A DNA stretch of 64,000 nucleotides from Pseudomonas sp. FP2196 (GTDB lineage: Bacteria > Pseudomonadota > Gammaproteobacteria > Pseudomonadales > Pseudomonadaceae). The stretch lies in assembly GCF_030687715.1 (NCBI RefSeq), contig NZ_CP117445.1:5383501-5447500 (forward strand). Reading direction: 5' to 3'. Shown here piece after piece: positions 36,359 to 43,757 of the stretch. Below the pieces are notes generated by a model. That model had not been told where the DNA came from. It saw only the letters and a program-made list of their open reading frames with translations, and did no database searches. Numbering within the stretch: the stretch's first letter is position 1; every line of letters starts with the position of its first letter. The translations under genes and the position numbers were made by a program.

Positions 36359-37084
36359 ATGAAAGATGCGACTTCCCCGCCGTTCTCACCGATCCAAATC
36401 ACAGTGAGCACTAATGAAATGATCGGCAACACCAGCGTTGTCGCAGCTATTGATAGAAACTATGGAATACTCGATGACCATTTCTTTAAGCCGATACTGG
36501 GTGATGAAGAACAAATTAAACTGCTGAAGGACATTCGCGCAGTAACAAACGACCCGGCACTACAAGCCGATCTTGAAACTCGCTGGAGACTCGAAGACAG
36601 TCAGAAGGGTAAAAAAATCAACACACCGCTGCGAGACGCAAGATATGCCTGCCTATACCTCGAACTGGCAAAAGCCGCTGAAACGCATAATGACCGCGAC
36701 CGGGCCTGGGCCTTTATCTGTTATGCAAGTGTAATGATTGGTGAGATTTCAGAAAAATCAGCGGCGGTTATCAACAAGATGAACAAAGATGCTCGTTCAA
36801 TCCAAAACAGTAAAAACGCAAAAGCACGAGAAAAAAACTATCTACCTGCCAAAGGGGAAGTAGTAAGGTTGCTTGAGCAATTGAAACCGGTGGGGGGCTG
36901 GACTAGCTTCAGGGGAGCAGCAATCGCGCTAGAGGAAGATATGATGGAATTCATTCTCAAAACCCGACCATCTAATTTGACTGCATCGAATATTCGAAAT
37001 CTTTTAGAGACGAAATGGCTCCCAAGAGATGAACTGGTTAATAGCGCTTGGACAAAAACAGCGGCGGTAAAAAACCGCGAATAA
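36359..37084 (+). CDS. Hypothetical island protein, 241 residues
   Basis: No family recognised. Soluble and helix-rich; two helical segments stand out, DARYACLYLELAKAAETHND and RAWAFICYASVMIGEISEKS, followed by a basic stretch (KNAKAREKNY). No signal peptide. The codon use is less GC-rich than the core. It lies 115 bases after the integrase on the same strand and converges with the Gp2-like gene. A small accessory role in the element is only a guess. Confidence 0.7.
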   Translation: MKDATSPPFSPIQITVSTNEMIGNTSVVAAIDRNYGILDDHFFKPILGDEEQIKLLKDIRAVTNDPALQADLETRWRLEDSQKGKKINTPLRDARYACLYLELAKAAETHNDRDRAWAFICYASVMIGEISEKSAAVINKMNKDARSIQNSKNAKAREKNYLPAKGEVVRLLEQLKPVGGWTSFRGAAIALEEDMMEFILKTRPSNLTASNIRNLLETKWLPRDELVNSAWTKTAAVKNRE

Positions 37085-37158
37085 CAGATTGGACCTGACA
37101 GATAGTCCAGAGTCCTGGGTATCTGCCGGATCAAATCTGAGTCTTGTGCATGCCACTC

Positions 37159-38238
37159 TCAGGCAGCAATTGGCGTCCTGGGTCGCCCGCGAGGATCTTT
37201 CTGACGCGGTCGTTCCATCTTCCCCATACCCCTCCCAGTAGTTTGAAGCTTCATGTAGAGATCGGTCTTGGTCAGATAGGGCACCGCCAAGCTGGTCAGC
37301 GAATCCCGCATCAAGCTATCCGCGTTGTGGACCATGCCGATCCCACAGCTCTTGTAGCGCGATTTATCCGCGTTGCAGTTGTAGTACAGCCCACGACCTT
37401 TCGTGACAACATTCGTCCAATACTGGCCTATCAGGAGCGCTTTGGTAATGTCCTGTCGAACCTTGGAACCATCGAAAAAAAATATCATGTGGTAATGGAA
37501 ACCTTTCTCCGCCCCATGCTCCAGCTTCCAGATGTAGCCCACCATGTCATCGAACAATTTGTTCGACCTCGTGTTCTGTAACAGGTGTTCGCGATCTCCC
37601 TTGGCTTCCGCCTGCGTAGTTTGGGCGTGCTGCTTTTGGTAGCTCAAGTCGACTCTCACCACCAGCAGCCTGGAATAGCGCTCAAACAGCGCATCAACGT
37701 ACGATGTCAGTTCCTTGTAGTTTTTATTGCTTGATCGCTGATAGTTTTTTAGCTTGCCCAGAAAGGATTTTGACCTGGCCTCCTGGCGGATGCTGTCAAC
37801 ACACGAGTTCAGTTTCTGAACAAGTCCGTCGATGTCCTCGCTATCCCTGTGTACGGCACGCAACAGGCTGTAAGTTAAGCCAAACGCCTCAACCTGCTTG
37901 ACCATCAATGCGATATACGGCTCGAACGTGTAAAGGCTGCGCAACCGCTTATCTTGAGAAACATTCATTTTTAAAAGCTTGTAAAGGATAGCTCCCGGAA
38001 TATTACTTCGTAGACCAGCACAACCGTTTCCCTTCGAATCATTCAGGCTATAAGCTTCTCCCTCAGTATTGATAAGCTTTTGAACCCATACCGATGCTTG
38101 CTTCAGTTCACTGACCAACCCAACATCCAGCTCACCTTGTACGTCGCCATCGCCTAGTACGATGCGACACTTACTCAGGAGCGCAATCTCGCGCTCATCC
38201 CGTAATACGTTCACATATCCCTTCATACCTTCAAGCAC
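37159..38238 (-). CDS. YagK/YfjJ-domain (inovirus Gp2-like) protein
   Basis: 359 residues. The C-terminal half matches the family found in P4-like and inovirus-like elements: LLVVRVDLSYQKQHA, GYIWKLEHGAEKGFHYHMIF with the HYH histidine cluster, DGSKVRQDITKALLIGQYW and a tail rich in basic residues and proline. The histidine-hydrophobic-histidine strand recalls rolling-circle replication proteins, so a role in replication of the excised element is plausible but not shown. It ends in GRPRTPIAA. Read from the minus strand, downstream of alpA; a strong palindrome lies 97 bases upstream. Confidence 0.8.
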   Translation of the reverse strand: MLEGMKGYVNVLRDEREIALLSKCRIVLGDGDVQGELDVGLVSELKQASVWVQKLINTEGEAYSLNDSKGNGCAGLRSNIPGAILYKLLKMNVSQDKRLRSLYTFEPYIALMVKQVEAFGLTYSLLRAVHRDSEDIDGLVQKLNSCVDSIRQEARSKSFLGKLKNYQRSSNKNYKELTSYVDALFERYSRLLVVRVDLSYQKQHAQTTQAEAKGDREHLLQNTRSNKLFDDMVGYIWKLEHGAEKGFHYHMIFFFDGSKVRQDITKALLIGQYWTNVVTKGRGLYYNCNADKSRYKSCGIGMVHNADSLMRDSLTSLAVPYLTKTDLYMKLQTTGRGMGKMERPRQKDPRGRPRTPIAA

Positions 38239-38334
38239 TCAACAAATTTGATAATAATCACTGATTGACTTGCTGTGGATCAAGTCAATCTTTTCCACTT
38301 CGATATCTACTAGACACACCTCACTTTACTAATG

Positions 38335-38357
38335 GATGAGTATTGGGAATACTCATC
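38335..38357. promoter_or_regulatory. Perfect palindrome upstream of the Gp2-like gene
   Basis: GATGAGTATT-GGG-AATACTCATC, a 10-bp perfect inverted repeat with a 3-base spacer, followed by a further GGGTATTGGTATTATTAATA AT-rich run. It lies in the 314-base gap between alpA and the Gp2-like gene. Candidate operator for AlpA or a replication origin feature. Confidence 0.5.
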
Positions 38358-38552
38358 AAATGGGTATTGGTATTATTAATAACATATAAGCCAGAAATAT
38401 TAGGGCAAGCCGATCCCGATCAAAGCACTGCCAGTAGCACACCTCGCTGTAAAACTACGGATTAAAACGCTATACGGAGTTGGTGTTCGAATTCAGTTCC
38501 AAAACAGTAAGGGAATTTCAGCCTCTCCACCGGTGGAAAGGCAGCTCTATGA

Positions 38553-38783
38553 TTAGCACGTCTTCTTGGTAGACATGCGCTGTTCGATCCAGGTGGTGAT
38601 TTCGGAGTCGATCCAGCCAATGGCCGCAGCCCCCAGCTTGATCGGTTTGGGGAACGTAGCGTCGTACCTCGGCGACTGGACGTCCATGCGGTCATAGATC
38701 GTTGACCGCCCGAGGCCGATACGTTCGGTCAATTGCTTGAGACGTACAATCCTCGGGTAGAAAACAGTTTGGGTATTAGTCAC
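38553..38783 (-). CDS. alpA: AlpA family excisionase/regulator
   Basis: 76 residues with the AlpA-type winged helix-turn-helix: VRLKQLTERIGLGRSTIYDR, followed by FPKPIKLGAAAIGWIDSEI. In P4-like elements AlpA-type proteins turn on the integrase or act as recombination directionality factors. It is upstream of the Gp2-like gene on the same strand. The 545-base region before it up to 39328 holds no gene I can support. Confidence 0.9.
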   Translation of the reverse strand: MTNTQTVFYPRIVRLKQLTERIGLGRSTIYDRMDVQSPRYDATFPKPIKLGAAAIGWIDSEITTWIEQRMSTKKTC

Positions 38784-39328
38784 TTTCCTGCTCGTTATGT
38801 GTTTGGGAGTGATACGACTTTAGGCCGTGTTCGCTCCCACAAGAATACCGGCAGCGACAAGTATTTTTTTCCTGAGCATGGGCAACGCGCCTCGAACGTA
38901 GGAGCTCACTGCCCGCCTGACGTTTGCGGGAGCGGCCCCAGCCGCTTTCTAACATCAACGTTGCCTGATGCAACGACACCGTATCGCGTCTGGCTTGCGG
39001 AAAGATTCGGTCGCAATGATCGGGCTAAGCTCCGCCACTTCGTTCCCTTTTTTTGTCGGGGTCGATCCGACAGGGGGGCAAGTTGATCGCGGAGATCGAA
39101 CACATCATTAGCTATCGAAGTAATTTTCCATCGGCGCATTAGTCAGGCACAATTCCTACACAAACACCTGAAATCCCCCCAAAAAACGCTGTTCTGACCC
39201 GGAGGAACTAACTCCGTAGGGGGGGAAGAACTAACTCCGTATGGCCTTCACTGGCAAACTCTCCATCGCCCTCCGCAATCGATATTGAAACTCATTTAAA
39301 ACCTACATCACGACACTGAATATCCCTC
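38784..39328. other. Non-coding gap with a short direct repeat
   Basis: No convincing gene. A minus-strand frame of 77 codons (38906-39139) lacks any recognised feature. The repeat GAACTAACTCCGTA occurs at 39205-39218 and 39228-39241, 23 bases apart, and the first copy forms a small hairpin (GGAG ... CTCC). The region probably holds the divergent promoters of alpA and the gene at 39329. Confidence 0.5.
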
Positions 39329-39673
39329 ATGGAATCCAACCCCATGTCATTTCAGTGCCCTTGCTGTACCTCTCAAAAAATTGCTTGCCTACGCCCGGCC
39401 ATGAAAATCGCTGCCGTTGTGGGCGCTGTCGCGGGTGCGGCGCGTGGATCGAGCACAGCGCTCATTAGTATTCCAGTCAGTGTTACGGTCAGTGCTCTAG
39501 TCAGTCCGTTGGGCATCAACCTTGGCCGAGTCTCAGGCGCCATTCTTGGCGGACTGATCAGCAGCGTGGGCGGCTGCGTGCTCGGCGCGCAACTCGGTGA
39601 AAAGCTGGATCGTCATGTGCTGGCCAACAACCTGTGTTTGGTGTGCGGACATCGCTTCAATCTGCCGACTTAA
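39329..39673 (+). CDS. Small glycine-zipper-like membrane protein with Cys pairs
   Basis: 114 residues. It begins with a CxxC-type region (FQCPCCTSQKIAC) and ends with LCLVCGHRF, so four or more Cys could bind one zinc. Between them lies a long glycine- and alanine-rich hydrophobic region (VVGAVAGAARGSS, ILGGLISSVGGCVLGAQLG) like a glycine zipper. No function known to me. It heads the DUF932-radC gene group on the plus strand; a second ATG at 39344 is possible. Confidence 0.7.
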   Translation: MESNPMSFQCPCCTSQKIACLRPAMKIAAVVGAVAGAARGSSTALISIPVSVTVSALVSPLGINLGRVSGAILGGLISSVGGCVLGAQLGEKLDRHVLANNLCLVCGHRFNLPT

Positions 39674-39766
39674 TCGGCGCAGCTTTCAACTCCCTCTCTT
39701 GAATCCCGGCCCGTGCTGCGTTCTGCGCAGCGCTTATACCGACCTGTACCCAAAGGAATCTCTCCC

Positions 39767-40735
39767 ATGGCTCATCTCATCGAACAAATGGCTTACGTTG
39801 GCGCTACCCCGTGGCACGGTTTGGGTAGCCGCCTCACCGAAAAACAACCGCTGGAAGTCTGGCAGCGTGAAGCGGGCATGAATTGGCAGATTCAGGACAG
39901 CCCGGTGCATTTCAAGGCCGAGGCCGCTGGCCACCTGGGCAGCATTCACTCATTCCCTGAACAAAAAGTGCTGTATCGCTCCGACACCAAAGCAGCGTTA
40001 TCGGTAGTCTCGCATCGCTATCAGGTCGTACAGCCGCGTGAAGTGCTGGAGTTCTACCGAGACCTGACCGAGTTCTCCGGTTACGAGTTGGAAACCGCAG
40101 GTGTGCTCAAAGGGGGGCGCAAGTTCTGGGCCCTCGCCAGAACCGGCCAGACGACGGCGCTGAAGGGCAATGATCAGGTCAATGGCTACCTGCTGCTAGC
40201 CACTTCATGCGACGGCACACTAGCGACCACGGCAACGCCCACCACCGTGCGGGTGGTCTGCAACAACACCTTGAGCATTTCCCTAAACGGTGCCACCCAC
40301 GCGATCAAGGTGCCGCACAGCACCAGGTTTGATCCGCGCACGGTCAAACAGCAACTGGGCATCGCCGTCTCGCAATGGGACGAGTTCATGTATCGGATGC
40401 GCACTCTCGCTGAACGCAGGGTGCAAACCAAAGAAGCGCTTGGCTTTTTTATGGACGTGCTGTGCGACACCGGAGCCCATGACCCCATTCCCAATGTACT
40501 GCCCAACAAGCGAGCTATGGAGCAGGTGCAAAACCTTTACGAAGGTAAAGGCCGAGGAGCTGATTTGGAGTCTGCTCGCGGAACAGCATGGGGCTTGCTG
40601 AACGCCGTGACGGAATACGTGGATCATGAAAAGCGTGCCAGAAGCTCTGAGTATCGAATGGATTCGGCATGGTTTGGGCAAGGCGCAGTAATCAAACAGA
40701 AGGCACTCAATGCAGCCTTACAACTCGTTGCGTGA
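39767..40735 (+). CDS. DUF932 domain protein
   Basis: 322 residues from the ATG at 39767 (MAHLIEQMAY) with AAAGGAAT upstream. It has the DUF932 (phage/plasmid-like TIGR03299 type) pattern: TPWHGLGSRL, VLYRSDTKAALSVVSHRYQVVQ (written in part), LLATSCDGTLATTATPTTVRVVCNN and a helical C-terminus. Such proteins are common on plasmids, ICEs and islands and are found beside radC-like genes. They have been linked to anti-defence or DNA metabolism, but the role is not settled. Confidence 0.9.
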   Translation: MAHLIEQMAYVGATPWHGLGSRLTEKQPLEVWQREAGMNWQIQDSPVHFKAEAAGHLGSIHSFPEQKVLYRSDTKAALSVVSHRYQVVQPREVLEFYRDLTEFSGYELETAGVLKGGRKFWALARTGQTTALKGNDQVNGYLLLATSCDGTLATTATPTTVRVVCNNTLSISLNGATHAIKVPHSTRFDPRTVKQQLGIAVSQWDEFMYRMRTLAERRVQTKEALGFFMDVLCDTGAHDPIPNVLPNKRAMEQVQNLYEGKGRGADLESARGTAWGLLNAVTEYVDHEKRARSSEYRMDSAWFGQGAVIKQKALNAALQLVA

Positions 40736-40867
40736 ACCATCAAGCACAGCACCGCCGAGCGCTCTCCCCTAATGGGCGTTCGGAATCATTTAATCCCAGC
40801 ACATCCCCTCCAGCAATTGCGCCACCCACCCTCTAGTGCTTTCACGCGTTCGGATAGGAATACCAGC

Positions 40868-41365
40868 ATGAAATATCCCAAGCTCAAATCCGGTGAAACG
40901 ACCGACACCCATGCTCTGGAATCACCGCTCACCGAGGCGGACGTTTTACAGATGGCACAACAACTCGCTATGTATCGCCTGTCAAAAGGACGTGCATTGA
41001 CTGAACGCAGACTCGTATTCAGCCACCTACAAACTCTGCTGCAGTTTCATGATTACGAAGTCTTTGCTTTGTTACTGCTCGATACAGAGCACCGGGTTAT
41101 TGGTTTCAGAGAGCTATTTAGCGGCCCTCTGGAAGGCGCCAGCGTGTACCCACGGGAAGTGGTGAAAATCGTACTGGAACACAACGCTGCGGCTGTGATC
41201 TTGGTCCATAACCAACCCTCTGGCACCCAAGAGGTCAGTCAAGCCGATCGCGCACTCACAACTCCTCTTAAAAAAGCTCTGAATATGGTTGGCACCCAGA
41301 TTTTGGATCACGTTGTGGTGGCCCATGAAGGCTGCAAATCAATGACAGAGCGAGGGCATCTGTAA
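40868..41365 (+). CDS. RadC/JAB-domain protein (mobile-element type)
   Basis: 165 residues from the ATG at 40868. It is the JAB1/MPN+ domain of RadC without the helix-hairpin-helix N-terminus. FALLLLDTEHRVIGFRELF, VYPREVVKIVLEHNAAAVIL and the metal motif are visible, the latter reading VHNQPSGTQEVSQAD instead of the usual HNHPSG...D, so one metal-binding His is Gln. Proteins of this kind ride on islands next to DUF932 genes; no DNA repair activity is established for them. Confidence 0.88.
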   Translation: MKYPKLKSGETTDTHALESPLTEADVLQMAQQLAMYRLSKGRALTERRLVFSHLQTLLQFHDYEVFALLLLDTEHRVIGFRELFSGPLEGASVYPREVVKIVLEHNAAAVILVHNQPSGTQEVSQADRALTTPLKKALNMVGTQILDHVVVAHEGCKSMTERGHL

Positions 41366-41444
41366 GCGGCGCGTACGAGCCAATTTAGGAAGGTGGCGCT
41401 TAAAAATCTCACCGAGCCAAATCACTTAAAACAATGAGACTCCC

Positions 41445-41621
41445 ATGGCATTGATACGTTTCTTGATCACACTTTTCACCTTTATCGGCGTGCTGGCAAG
41501 CGCTTCAGCAGTAGTGTTGACTGTAATCCTGATATTACGATTCCCGCCGGTCCTGATCGCCGTTGGCATAGCTTTATTGCTCTTTCAATGGCTTCTCCAG
41601 CGCCAATCCAGATTCGAATAA
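41445..41621 (+). CDS. Small hydrophobic protein, 58 residues
   Basis: The frame MALIRFLITLFTFIGVLASA ... LLLFQWLLQRQSRFE encodes two membrane-spanning segments (about residues 5-30 and 35-52) and a short basic tail. A start ATG and stop TAA frame it cleanly, and a terminator follows directly. No family recognised. It ends the DUF932-radC group. Confidence 0.6.
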   Translation: MALIRFLITLFTFIGVLASASAVVLTVILILRFPPVLIAVGIALLLFQWLLQRQSRFE

Positions 41622-41636
41622 ACGGCAGAAGCTGGA

Positions 41637-41680
41637 CAGGAGGCAGACACGCCTCCTGCCGGCATAAATTCATTTTTTTA
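41637..41680 (+). terminator. Terminator after the DUF932-radC group
   Basis: CAGGAGGC-N6-GCCTCCTG stem (41637-41658), with the T-run ATTTTTTTA some 15 bases further on. It separates the element's own genes from the defence cargo. The rest of the gap to 42045 holds no gene I can support and probably carries the cargo promoter. Confidence 0.65.
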
Positions 41681-42045
41681 TCTGGCCGATCGAAAATCCG
41701 AGCTCTGTTTCTGCGCGGTCTGCCGTTCTTCCTTGTTAGGCGCTCCTCGCTAACGTCAGGAGTAATTGCCGCGCGGCACTTTCGCGGACGAAGGGGTGCG
41801 AGTATTGCTATGCAGAGCCTCTTTAAATCAAGGAGCTCCGCACCAGTCGACGAACGTGACTGTACGAATCGCCCCAAGGCTAATACTGTACATAATTACA
41901 GCACCACAGACCGGCGCCTTCCAAAACACCTGGATCTATCTGCTTACTCTTCAATACACTCACTCAGCTAGCTCCTGATTAGACCAGCACAGGGCTGCGC
42001 TGAGGAAAGATTACTCGGGTTTCAAACCGGCTGAAGGAGCTCAAT

Positions 42046-43737
42046 ATGTGGGTACCACCAAGCGAAGCCCCAGGCTTAGCCGACGGAATATTTCTGGATG
42101 AATTCAAAGACATAAGTGAATTGGACAATCTCAAACCAATCCAGCCGTCAGGCGGCCCGAGCCATTACGCTTGCTTGCGGGGCAACCCATTATCCCTCAC
42201 TATTGCCCCCTCGACGCCTACCGAGCTACCTCCAGTCAGCATGCCGAGTAAGCATCCAGCAACAGTGGCGAAAAAAGACCACCATCTTGCTGCCTATATA
42301 GGCGATAGCCAAGGGCTTCGCGAGACGCTCCCTACCCTGAAAACGACCGTATCCGGGCAGGAGCCCATGAAAAATTTCGAAACCCTCCCCCCACTACCCG
42401 CCCCCGGGCAACCTTTTATGTTCGCAGATCTTTTTGCGGGCTGTGGAGGCCTATCTCTAGGTCTATCGCTCGCAGGGCTAAACGGCGTTTTTGCCGTCGA
42501 ACGCGATAAAATGGCATTTTCTACCCTTTCGGCAAACCTGCTCGAAGGGCGTAACGTGCCCGTACCCCAATTCGAATGGCCCGATTGGCTGGAACAAAAA
42601 GCCTGGGGTATCGATGAAATTCTTGAACAGCACCCGCTTAAACTCTCCGAGCTAAAGGGCAAAGTGCATGTACTTGCAGGAGGCCCACCCTGCCAAGGGT
42701 TCAGCTTCGCAGGGAGGCGGCTAGAGTCCGACCCCCGAAACCAACTGTTTGAGAAGTACGTGGAAATGGTCAAGGCTATTCAGCCAGCGGCCATTGTCCT
42801 GGAAAACGTACCGGGCATGAAGGTCGCGCATAAAGCCAAATCTTGGAAAGAAGAACTTGGCTTAACGAAAGTTAAGCCCCATTCCTACTATGACAAGCTT
42901 GTCGAAAGCCTGGACAGGGTCGGCTATCAGGTCCTCGGTAAAATAGTGGACTCCTCACTCTTCGGAGTTCCCCAGAAGCGCCCACGCCTAATCGTAATCG
43001 GGATCCGGAAAGATCTCGCCTGCCATCTTCGTGGCGGCGCTAACAGAGCTTTCGAGCTCCTAGAGGAGGCAAGGCTGAACCAACTGCAGGAGCTTGGCCT
43101 TCCAGAAATTGTCAGCGCTTCGGAGGCCATTTCTGATTTGGAAATAAAGCACGCTGGGAAAAGACCATGCACTGACCCCTCCTCTCGCATCGGCTTTGAA
43201 GAGCTCGCATATAAGGGGCCTCGGACACATTACCAAGCGCTCATGCACGAGGGGAGCGACGATTCCATGGACAGCGTACGCTTAGCAAAACACAAGCCCG
43301 AAATCAGTGAACGGTTCATGAGGATCATTCAGGACCCCGAATGCATTAGGGGTGGCTTGATGAGCTTGGCCCAAAGGGAAAAATATGGCCTCAAGAAGCA
43401 CCGCATTTGCCTAATGCACGAGGAAAATCCCGCACCAACAATTACAACGCTGCCCGACGATGTGCTCCACTACAGCGAGCCCAGGATACTGACCGTCCGA
43501 GAGTCTGCACGCCTGCAGTCGTTTCCCGACTGGTTCCAGTTCCGCGGTAAATTCACCACGGGCGGAAAGCAACGTACTAAGGAATGCCCGCGCTACACGC
43601 AGGTAGGCAACGCTGTTCCTCCTTACCTTGCAAGAGCCATTGGCCTAGCCATCAAGTTGGTACTAAAAGAAGCCATGGCCACAGCTAATCAACAAACAAT
43701 CACCAAGCCAGAACAAGAAATCTTAGCCATAGCTTGA
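42046..43737 (+). CDS. DNA C5-cytosine methyltransferase
   Basis: 563 residues that transfer a methyl group from SAM to cytosine C5. The motifs come in standard order: I FADLFAGCGGLSLGLSLAG (from about 126), IV GGPPCQGFSF with catalytic Cys216, VI LENVPGM, VIII QKRPRLIVIGIR, and X YTQVGNAVPPYLARAIG. The first 120 residues are an extra segment with no motif. AAGGAG is 5-6 bases before the ATG. It heads a five-gene run on one strand with an ATPase 20 bases on and ends with vsr. The target sequence is unknown; pairing with Vsr suggests that deamination of its 5mC yields T:G mismatches. It probably protects host DNA from the ATPase/nuclease genes downstream. Confidence 0.95.
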   Translation: MWVPPSEAPGLADGIFLDEFKDISELDNLKPIQPSGGPSHYACLRGNPLSLTIAPSTPTELPPVSMPSKHPATVAKKDHHLAAYIGDSQGLRETLPTLKTTVSGQEPMKNFETLPPLPAPGQPFMFADLFAGCGGLSLGLSLAGLNGVFAVERDKMAFSTLSANLLEGRNVPVPQFEWPDWLEQKAWGIDEILEQHPLKLSELKGKVHVLAGGPPCQGFSFAGRRLESDPRNQLFEKYVEMVKAIQPAAIVLENVPGMKVAHKAKSWKEELGLTKVKPHSYYDKLVESLDRVGYQVLGKIVDSSLFGVPQKRPRLIVIGIRKDLACHLRGGANRAFELLEEARLNQLQELGLPEIVSASEAISDLEIKHAGKRPCTDPSSRIGFEELAYKGPRTHYQALMHEGSDDSMDSVRLAKHKPEISERFMRIIQDPECIRGGLMSLAQREKYGLKKHRICLMHEENPAPTITTLPDDVLHYSEPRILTVRESARLQSFPDWFQFRGKFTTGGKQRTKECPRYTQVGNAVPPYLARAIGLAIKLVLKEAMATANQQTITKPEQEILAIA

Positions 43738-43757
43738 AAACATAGGAGTCGAGGGGA

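Noticed and set aside
38906..39139. 77-codon minus-strand frame upstream of alpA
   Set aside because: It has no recognised motif or convincing Shine-Dalgarno; left as non-coding.
41588..41978. Overlapping frames of 127 and 70 codons before the methyltransferase
   Set aside because: They begin inside the small membrane protein gene or its terminator region and show no protein-like sequence.
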